From assembly GCA_002372275.1 (NCBI GenBank), contig DFFP01000017.1, positions 1 through 5,213 on the forward strand: a stretch of DNA of 5,213 nucleotides, written 5' to 3'. The notes beneath the pieces were generated by a model. That model worked only from the letters and a program-made list of their open reading frames with translations. It was not told the origin of the DNA and made no database searches. Made by a program: the position numbers and the translations under genes. Of this stretch, positions 1-5,213 are shown one piece after another. This DNA is from Alphaproteobacteria bacterium UBA3773. GTDB taxonomy: Bacteria; Pseudomonadota; Alphaproteobacteria; RF32; CAG-239. How positions within the stretch are numbered: the stretch's first letter is position 1; every line of letters starts with the position of its first letter.

Positions 1-3000
1 CCTGTGGAGCTTCAAGTTTTTGAGGTATTTTTGATTGCGCTTCGGTGTTGTTTTCCGTTTTTGCCGGCAAAGAATCGCTCGTATCAACTTTGATCATCGG
101 TTCTGGTGCTTTTTTGCCCCGCGGACGTTCTTGACCGGTTTGTTCAAAATACACCACATCTTGAATATATTCAAACAAATGTTCCAAATCAGTGTTCAAT
201 TTTTGAAGTTTTTCAGATGTATTTTTTGAAATTTGATAAATATCCTGATAGACCTTATCTACAATCATAATTTTATCATTTTCTTGTGCTTTGGTATAGA
301 GTTTTTCGCTGTCATGATAGTTTGATGCAATATACTCAATGGCTTTTTCAATTTTTGTTCTGTCTGATTTAACTGTTCCTAAATCGTCTAAAACAATCAA
401 TGACCCGAGTTGTACCAAACGCATGGAATAAGCATTTAAGGTATCTTGATAATTTTTAGATTTTTCAAGCGAATTTTGATAAATATTACTTATTTTTTGT
501 GCTTCAATTTGAATGCGTGCTTTCAAATCGAGCAGATAATTGTCATCAAGTTGTTTTGACAAATCGGTTAAAAGGGGCGCATAAGCGTCTGTTTGTATTT
601 TCATTTGATCAATATCGGCATCTGTATATTCGCTTTGTGCCTTTAACACATATCCTTTTAAGACTTTCATTATATCTTCGGTCTGCAGTTCAATACTTTC
701 ATATATTTGTTTGATTTCCGGATTATATGAAAAAGATTTATAGCGACGAATACGCGGCAAAATATCAGATTGAATGGTTCCTGCCTGATTTGCAACCACG
801 GCTTGTATTTCTTTCATTCTGTTTTGTAAGGCTAAAATTATTGCTTTTTCTTTTTCATCAGCCTGACGTTTTACTTCAGCCCAATATGAATCATAACTGT
901 TTTTCAAATCATTTACATCAATGGTTAATGTCGGATTCGAAAGTGCACCGTTTAAGGCAAAGTGAAAAGGTAAAATTTTATCGGAGAGTTTTGAAAACTT
1001 CGGGTCAAACGCAGCTTTAATGTTCCAATCGGTTATAGAGCCGTCTGCCTTAAAATCAATTGTAACCGATGAATTTGAAATCACCGCATTTGAAATTGAG
1101 TATTTCCCTTTATCAAAAGTGATATCTCCACCGATAATATCCAACTTGCTTAAGCCGCTTGAAAGATTTTGTTTTAAGGTTTCTTCTAATTTGTCAGAAT
1201 CTTTTCTTGCACTTAAATCGTTTTCGATTGCCTCAAAGTTCATTCCATTTAAGACAGAATCTGAAATATCAAATGTGATTGAACCTTTGCCGTTTTGCAC
1301 AAAATCGGAAACAGATGCGACAGGCCCATCGTATGAGGCTTTTATGGTCCATTTTCCTTTTTCAATGGCATACACGGCCCCGCCGAACGGATTTAAATCG
1401 GCATTTTCTATTTCAAAAGTGCCTTTAATTTGTGGTGTGGTTGCCGTATCGACGGAAAAAGATGCTTTAATCGGTGCGTTAGTTTTGGTGGCCGTTAAAT
1501 TTTGAACCTGAATTAAATCTTTTGTGATGTTTAGCATCATAGATACATTTTCGATATCCTGATCCAGATAACTCAAATTCTTAATGGAAACTTTAGCCAC
1601 TAAATCAAAATTCTTAAACAAATCATAATCAAATGGTGTTGTTTCAAAAATCGGTTTTTCTAAAAATGCGTTTTGTTTCGATTGTCCCATCGTGTGTTTT
1701 TTTGTTTGCGGTGTAAAAATAAAACGATCAAATTCAAAAATATTGCTCTCAATTTTTGCTTTGATTGTCGGTCTGTCATTTGCGATTTTGTATGAAAATG
1801 CGCCTTTGAAATTATTTTGCCCGATAAATGAATTCATTTCTGAGGCATGCCAACTGTCAAATGAACCTGCAACATCCGCATCAAAAGTGAATATACTGGC
1901 TGAAAGTTTGCTTGGAGCATAACTTAAATTAATTTGGTTTGCAAATTTAAGAAAGTCAGGCGCTTTAATGTTCAAATGCCCTTTATAAGCCGTTTGTTGA
2001 TTTTGGCGTTGAATTGCGCCGTCATAGATAATACTTACATTTCCTAATTTTGAAACAAATTTTGTGTTGGCAGCTTCAAATGTTCCGCTGGCTGTTCCGT
2101 TCAGATTAACTGTGTTCTGATTTTGGAATAACGGCCACTTGGGTAAATCCAAACGCATTTTTTCAACAAAGTCGCTGAATTTTGAACTTTCGAATGTATA
2201 TTTCAGGTTTTCAAATGTCGGGTTAACGCCAAGGCCCGAAAGAACACCCTCTGCATTGATATGTGCTTCCGCAATTTGTCCGATATCAAATTTCGAAATT
2301 GTTGCCTTTCCTGATTCGCTACGAGCCGAAAGAATCATGTTTTCAAAGGGTATTCTGTTAAAAATCCCGAGTCTTAATGAAAGGTCTGCCTGAATATCTA
2401 CTTTGTTAATCCATTCAAATCGATTAAGCAAAAGTTTTAGTCTGTCAATTGCCGGTAATTTGTTTTCATCATCAGTAAATGAGGGAAAATAGTTATCAAA
2501 ATTGATATTGTCGCTTTGAAGTGAAACAAAAACGGCATTTCTGCTTGCCCGATTGATTCCGATGATGCCGGATGTTGCAATGTTATCCATCCCGAATTCA
2601 AAAGGCGATAATTTCAGTTGGTTTAAGTTTCCGGATAAATTAAAGGAAGTATGTGCACTTCGATAGGTATTGTCGGTGTAGGTTTGTGGTTTAGAGCCGA
2701 TAAATTCCAAAAATTTATAAAAATCTTGGCTCAAACCTTGAACGTTCAAATTATATGACAGCACTTTTTCATTTTCAAACACTTCTCCCGAAACGGAAAC
2801 ATCCGTATCACCGGGCAATAACCCTGAAAGTTTTTTAATGATCCAAACATTATTGTGAAGACTGGTTTCAACCTCAAAATTGCGAATAACATTATCGTCC
2901 GTGTGCGCAAGCCTTGCCGTTAATTTTCCTTCCAAATCATATTCAAATGCCGGATCATATGTTTGTTTGTTTTCAAACTGTTTTAAATAATCTTTGATTA

Positions 3001-4006
3001 AAATCACAAAAGGCATTAAATCCAAATCCGTCATTTCAAATGAGGTAACAATTTTTTTAGGCTCTGTTCCAAGTGCTGTGAGCGGAATAAGAATATTTCC
3101 GGCACCGGCCATATGCTTGCCGTATTTCATAATGACGCTCGGTAAATCAATTTGGTTTTTATTTATTTTCAGTTCAATTTCAGAGGCCAGTTCATAATTG
3201 TATTGTTCAGGCAGTGTATTTTTACCTAAAAGAGTGTTGATAAAGTCAACCGGTTTTTTAGATTCAACTTTGAAATTTCCCTGAATTTCTGTGTTGTTTG
3301 ATAAAACAGATCCGTCAAAACGTGCATAACTTTCAGATGACGGGTGTGTTAAAACAAGGTTTAATGAGGTGGCAAAACTTTCTGAAAGTGTCCCGACATT
3401 TAAGGCAAAGCCGGCAGGAGTTCCGTCTTTGACGAAATTGCCGTCAATTCTGAACGGACCAACGATACTTTGTCCCGTAATATCGGCATTCACCTTATCA
3501 AAAATCATATCGGCATTGAGTTCACTGTTGATAATGCGTACTTTTGAATTTTCAAGAGAAACGCTGTTAAAAGCAATATCCACATTCGAAAAATCAAAAT
3601 TTTCTTCATTATCGATGTTCGAATGCCAGTTTGTTTTGCCGTTTTTCAAAAATTCAACCACGACATTGGCGTTGGTCAGGTTCATTTTATCAATGACAAA
3701 TTGCTTGTGCAAAAGAGGCATTAAAGAAAGGTCCATCACAATAGCCTCAACTTGTGCAATAGGCTCGGCATTTGCACCTAAAATCCGGTTATAAATTTTT
3801 ATTTTTTCGGCTGTTAAGTGGGGTTTGGGCAAAAATTGTAAATGTATTTGTCCGTTGATTTGAATTTTTTTACCGGATATTTTTTCAATTTCGCCGGTAA
3901 TCACACCTTTATATTTATTCCAATCGATTGTCGAAACATAGAAAGATGCTCCGGCAAATACGATAACCAAAACAATCAAAAGAGTGATAAATATTTTCTT
4001 AAACAC
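1..4006 (-). CDS. AsmA family protein, very large, membrane-anchored, C-terminus cut by window edge
   Basis: Seen: an open frame of 1335 codons with no internal stop, running off the left edge. It starts at GTG 4006-4004, preceded by GGGGG with an 8-nt spacer. The start is chosen because residues 1-22 (VFKKIFITLLIVLVIVFAG) form a short basic end plus one membrane segment. Residues 24-75 carry the AsmA N-terminal pattern (IDWNKYKGVITGEIEKISGK, then IHLQFLPKPHLTAEKIKI). Residues 80-820 alternate polar and hydrophobic residues as in beta-strands. Residues 821-1030 resemble the AsmA C-terminal domain, with DLNPFGGAVYA at 870-880 and a GKGSITFDISDSVLNGM segment after it. Residues 1042-1285 are helical and charged; from 1287 a Pro/Lys/Glu-rich tail begins. 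Known of the family: inner-membrane-anchored periplasmic proteins (AsmA, TamB, YhdP, YdbH) implicated in phospholipid transport and outer-membrane homeostasis. Inferred: inner membrane anchor with a periplasmic body. It is far longer than E. coli AsmA (617 aa) and in the size class of TamB and YhdP. Its exact subfamily is not certain. It is transcribed divergently from cdd, with no obvious functional link. Confidence 0.88.
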   Translation of the reverse strand, partial: MFKKIFITLLIVLVIVFAGASFYVSTIDWNKYKGVITGEIEKISGKKIQINGQIHLQFLPKPHLTAEKIKIYNRILGANAEPIAQVEAIVMDLSLMPLLHKQFVIDKMNLTNANVVVEFLKNGKTNWHSNIDNEENFDFSNVDIAFNSVSLENSKVRIINSELNADMIFDKVNADITGQSIVGPFRIDGNFVKDGTPAGFALNVGTLSESFATSLNLVLTHPSSESYARFDGSVLSNNTEIQGNFKVESKKPVDFINTLLGKNTLPEQYNYELASEIELKINKNQIDLPSVIMKYGKHMAGAGNILIPLTALGTEPKKIVTSFEMTDLDLMPFVILIKDYLKQFENKQTYDPAFEYDLEGKLTARLAHTDDNVIRNFEVETSLHNNVWIIKKLSGLLPGDTDVSVSGEVFENEKVLSYNLNVQGLSQDFYKFLEFIGSKPQTYTDNTYRSAHTSFNLSGNLNQLKLSPFEFGMDNIATSGIIGINRASRNAVFVSLQSDNINFDNYFPSFTDDENKLPAIDRLKLLLNRFEWINKVDIQADLSLRLGIFNRIPFENMILSARSESGKATISKFDIGQIAEAHINAEGVLSGLGVNPTFENLKYTFESSKFSDFVEKMRLDLPKWPLFQNQNTVNLNGTASGTFEAANTKFVSKLGNVSIIYDGAIQRQNQQTAYKGHLNIKAPDFLKFANQINLSYAPSKLSASIFTFDADVAGSFDSWHASEMNSFIGQNNFKGAFSYKIANDRPTIKAKIESNIFEFDRFIFTPQTKKHTMGQSKQNAFLEKPIFETTPFDYDLFKNFDLVAKVSIKNLSYLDQDIENVSMMLNITKDLIQVQNLTATKTNAPIKASFSVDTATTPQIKGTFEIENADLNPFGGAVYAIEKGKWTIKASYDGPVASVSDFVQNGKGSITFDISDSVLNGMNFEAIENDLSARKDSDKLEETLKQNLSSGLSKLDIIGGDITFDKGKYSISNAVISNSSVTIDFKADGSITDWNIKAAFDPKFSKLSDKILPFHFALNGALSNPTLTIDVNDLKNSYDSYWAEVKRQADEKEKAIILALQNRMKEIQAVVANQAGTIQSDILPRIRRYKSFSYNPEIKQIYESIELQTEDIMKVLKGYVLKAQSEYTDADIDQMKIQTDAYAPLLTDLSKQLDDNYLLDLKARIQIEAQKISNIYQNSLEKSKNYQDTLNAYSMRLVQLGSLIVLDDLGTVKSDRTKIEKAIEYIASNYHDSEKLYTKAQENDKIMIVDKVYQDIYQISKNTSEKLQKLNTDLEHLFEYIQDVVYFEQTGQERPRGKKAPEPMIKVDTSDSLPAKTENNTEAQSKIPQKLEAPQ

Positions 4007-4014
4007 GGATTTAA

Positions 4015-4019
4015 CCCCC
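4015..4019 (-). promoter_or_regulatory. Ribosome binding site of the AsmA-family gene
   Basis: On the minus strand GGGGG lies 8 nt before GTG 4006. It is G-only rather than the usual AGGAGG, but it is the only purine-rich stretch well placed before a start codon in this frame. The frame stays open upstream as far as a stop at 4090-4088, and the only other possible start there is a TTG at 4087-4085, which would put about 27 residues before the membrane anchor. This site therefore decides the GTG start. Confidence 0.6.
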
Positions 4020-4046
4020 GAATATATCTTTTTTTTTAAAAAGTCT

Positions 4047-4075
4047 TTGCCAAACGACAGAATAATGTATATTAT
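4047..4075 (+). promoter_or_regulatory. Sigma70-type promoter of the cdd operon
   Basis: TTGCCA (4047-4052, five of six matches to the -35 consensus) is separated by exactly 17 bp from TATTAT (4070-4075, five of six matches to the -10 consensus). Transcription would start near 4082, leaving a leader of about 34 nt before the cdd ATG. The stretch 4021-4042, a run of nine T followed by five A, sits directly upstream of the -35 box and could act as an UP element. A second, perfect TATAAT at 4079-4084 has no -35 box at normal spacing, so it is less likely to be the main -10. No operator could be identified with confidence. Confidence 0.55.
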
Positions 4076-4087
4076 CTTTATAATCAA
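4059..4087 (-). promoter_or_regulatory. Candidate promoter of the AsmA-family gene
   Basis: Read on the minus strand, TTGATT (4087-4082, four of six matches to TTGACA) is followed after 17 bp by TATTCT (4064-4059, four of six matches to TATAAT). Transcription would begin near 4052, giving a leader of about 45 nt before GTG 4006. The match is only moderate in an AT-rich stretch where chance matches are common. It lies on top of the cdd promoter on the other strand. Confidence 0.3.
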
Positions 4088-4104
4088 TTAATTTTTGTTT
4101 AAGC

Positions 4105-4107
4105 AGG
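4105..4107 (+). promoter_or_regulatory. Ribosome binding site of cdd
   Basis: AGG within GCAGGTTT lies 8 nt before ATG 4116. It is a short but correctly placed Shine-Dalgarno core and supports this ATG over the out-of-frame ATG at 4132. Confidence 0.55.
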
Positions 4108-4115
4108 TTTAGAAA

Positions 4116-4520
4116 ATGAAACTTTTAGAAAATGCTTATCAGAAAGCTTTAGTGGCACGAAAAAATGCTTATGCACCGTATTCCGGTTTTTTGGTCGGTG
4201 CCGCTGTGTTGAGTGAAAACGGCGAAATCTATGCTGCCGGAAATGTTGAAAATGCCTCATATCCGTGCGGAACTTGCGCTGAGGCCGGCGCTATTGCAGC
4301 TATGGTCGCAGCTGGAGATAAAAAAATCAAAGATATTGTGATTGTGGCAGATGGAAACGACTTAATTGTGCCGTGTGGGGCCTGTTTGCAGCGTATTGCA
4401 GAATTTTCAGATGAAAACACAACGATTTCTTTAGCTGATTTGCAAAAAATTCAAAAGTCTTATAAAATCAGTGAATTGTTACCTGTTTCTTTTAGTGTTA
4501 AAGACTTAAAAAATGACTGA
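4116..4520 (+). CDS. cdd: Cytidine deaminase, complete
   Basis: Role: hydrolytic, zinc-dependent deamination of cytidine and deoxycytidine to uridine and deoxyuridine in cytoplasmic pyrimidine salvage. Seen: 134 residues, the usual length of the short homotetrameric class. Family blocks appear in order: AYAPYSGFLVGAA (18-30), the ribose-contacting NVENAS (43-48), the zinc and catalytic block CAE (Cys54, proton-shuttling Glu56) and PCGAC (Cys87 and Cys90, the other two zinc ligands). The C-terminal ELLPVSF also fits. Odd: the Arg that follows the catalytic Glu in the B. subtilis and human enzymes (CAER) is Ala57 here, and an extra Cys51 makes a second CGxC motif (PCGTC). The CAEAGAI wording is, from memory, the alphaproteobacterial form. 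Neighbours: its stop overlaps the start of the purine nucleoside phosphorylase gene by 8 nt, so the two form an operon driven by the promoter at 4047-4075. Function is well supported; activity with the altered residue is inferred. Confidence 0.96.
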   Translation: MKLLENAYQKALVARKNAYAPYSGFLVGAAVLSENGEIYAAGNVENASYPCGTCAEAGAIAAMVAAGDKKIKDIVIVADGNDLIVPCGACLQRIAEFSDENTTISLADLQKIQKSYKISELLPVSFSVKDLKND

Positions 4521-5213
4521 TACAATTGATACATATGTCAAAAATATCCAAAAAGAGTTAAATGGTTTAGAGCCTGATACACTCATTATTTTAGGTTCCG
4601 GCTTAAATGTCGTGGCAGATAAAGTGACCGACAAAATCATTGTGCCCTATACAAAAATCGGTTTTCCGAAAATTACGGTTGCCGGCCATAAGGGTGAATT
4701 GATTGCAGGGAACTTGGGTAAACGTCAGGTTTTATGTATGAATGGTCGCTATCATCTTTATGAAGGGCATCCGGCACCGCTTGTCAAAGATATGATGTCA
4801 GCTTATCAAAGAATCGGTATCAAAGAAGTGATTGCCACGAATGCGGCCGGTTCGCTTCGCAAAGATATGCCGGCGGGCTCGCTGATGATGATTACGGATC
4901 ATATCAATTTTTCGGGGCAAAATCCGCTGATTGGGCTCAACAATGATCAAGAAGGCCCGAGATTTCCGGATATGAGTAATGCTTATGACAGAGACTTGCA
5001 AGAAAAAATGCGCCAAACCGCCAAAGAAAATCAAATAAAACTCTATGAAGGAACGTATTTTTTTGTTGTCGGCCCGAATTTTGAAACCAAAGCAGAAGTT
5101 AAGGCTTTTCGCATGCTTGGTGCAGATGCTGTGGGGATGTCTACCGTGCCAGAGGTGATTACGGCGGTTTATTTTGGAATGAAAGTGCTCGGAATTTCAG
5201 TTATTACCAACCA
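4513..5213 (+). CDS. punA: Purine nucleoside phosphorylase (trimeric PNP class), C-terminus cut by window edge
   Basis: Role: phosphorolysis of purine (deoxy)nucleosides such as inosine and guanosine to free base and (deoxy)ribose-1-phosphate, in cytoplasmic purine salvage. Seen: 233 codons; the family is usually about 270-290 aa, so roughly 40-50 residues are missing. Motifs in order: phosphate-binding LGSGL (27-31), GHKGEL (58-63), GRYHLYEGH (78-86), TNAAGSL (109-115), TDHINFSGQNPL (128-139), RFPDMSNAYDR (150-160), GPNFET (187-192), GADAVGMSTVPEV (203-215) and the closing ITN (231-233). By alignment from memory to human PNP, Glu191, Met209 and Asn233 match the base- and ribose-binding Glu201, Met219 and Asn243, and His59, Arg79 and His81 match His64, Arg84 and His86. 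Human His257 would lie outside the window. The start is ATG 4513, inside the end of cdd (8-nt overlap), with only a weak purine-rich upstream sequence, suggesting translational coupling. Guanosine/inosine versus xanthosine preference cannot be told from this. The symbol follows the trimeric class; deoD is also used in some annotations. Confidence 0.95.
   Translation, partial: MTDTIDTYVKNIQKELNGLEPDTLIILGSGLNVVADKVTDKIIVPYTKIGFPKITVAGHKGELIAGNLGKRQVLCMNGRYHLYEGHPAPLVKDMMSAYQRIGIKEVIATNAAGSLRKDMPAGSLMMITDHINFSGQNPLIGLNNDQEGPRFPDMSNAYDRDLQEKMRQTAKENQIKLYEGTYFFVVGPNFETKAEVKAFRMLGADAVGMSTVPEVITAVYFGMKVLGISVITN

Noticed and set aside
1020..1505. Forward-strand open frame of 161 codons
   Set aside because: It lies wholly antisense to the continuous AsmA-family frame, has no family-like motifs and only reflects the codon bias of the gene on the other strand.
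3369..3794. Forward-strand open frame of 141 codons
   Set aside because: Also antisense to the AsmA-family gene; Ser/Leu/Phe-rich translation typical of a shadow frame, with no credible ribosome binding site or neighbours.
4029..4042. T9A5 run as a possible terminator
   Set aside because: No GC-rich hairpin precedes it, and both flanking genes are transcribed away from it, so nothing needs terminating here. It fits better as an AT-rich tract upstream of the cdd -35 box.
4079..4084. Perfect TATAAT as the main -10 box of cdd
   Set aside because: The nearest good -35 (TTGCCA) is 26 bp away, too far; TATTAT at 4070-4075 has the ideal 17-bp spacing.
4229..4420. Minus-strand open frame of 63 codons
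   Set aside because: It is antisense to the cytidine deaminase zinc-site blocks and has no independent support.
4798..5034. Minus-strand open frame of 78 codons
   Set aside because: It is antisense to conserved phosphorylase motifs (TNAAGSL to RFPDMS), so the plus strand is the coding one.
1..5213. A new defence, mobile or RNA-based system
   Set aside because: Every long stretch is explained by three recognisable genes. I see no repeats array, transposase, phage gene, toxin-antitoxin pair or structured non-coding region.

Overview
The window comes from an AT-rich bacterial genome and holds three genes, two of them cut by the window edges. The best guess for the host is an AT-rich alphaproteobacterium, probably uncultured or host-associated. 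That rests on the cytidine deaminase, whose active-site segment reads TCAEAGAIAAMVAAGD, a wording I associate from memory with alphaproteobacterial (rhizobial/Brucella-type) enzymes, and on a large membrane-anchored AsmA-family protein, which implies a Gram-negative envelope. The guess is tentative.

Positions 4006 down to 1 (minus strand, about 77% of the window) are one uninterrupted reading frame of 1335 codons that runs off the left edge. I read it codon by codon and found no in-frame stop. It encodes a large AsmA-family protein: an N-terminal membrane anchor with the AsmA N-terminal signature, a long beta-rich body, a typical AsmA C-terminal domain, then an unexpected helical, coiled-coil-like extension of about 245 residues and a proline-rich charged tail that continues outside the window. 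Apparent forward-strand ORFs in this area are antisense shadows.

Positions 4007-4115 are a 109-bp divergent intergenic region. It carries a good sigma70-type promoter for the rightward genes (TTGCCA, 17 bp, TATTAT), an AT-rich tract just upstream of it, and a weaker candidate promoter for the leftward AsmA gene that overlaps the first face to face.

Positions 4116-5213 (plus strand) are a nucleoside-salvage operon: cdd (cytidine deaminase, complete, 134 aa), overlapping by 8 nt the start of a trimeric-type purine nucleoside phosphorylase gene (233 codons visible, cut by the right edge). Together they deaminate (deoxy)cytidine and split purine (deoxy)nucleosides into base and (deoxy)ribose-1-phosphate. 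More salvage or deo genes may follow outside the window.

I see no RNA genes, insertion sequences, CRISPR arrays, phage genes or terminators. Nothing here amounts to a new multi-gene system. The points most worth a second look are the C-terminal extension of the AsmA protein and the altered residues around the zinc site of the deaminase.
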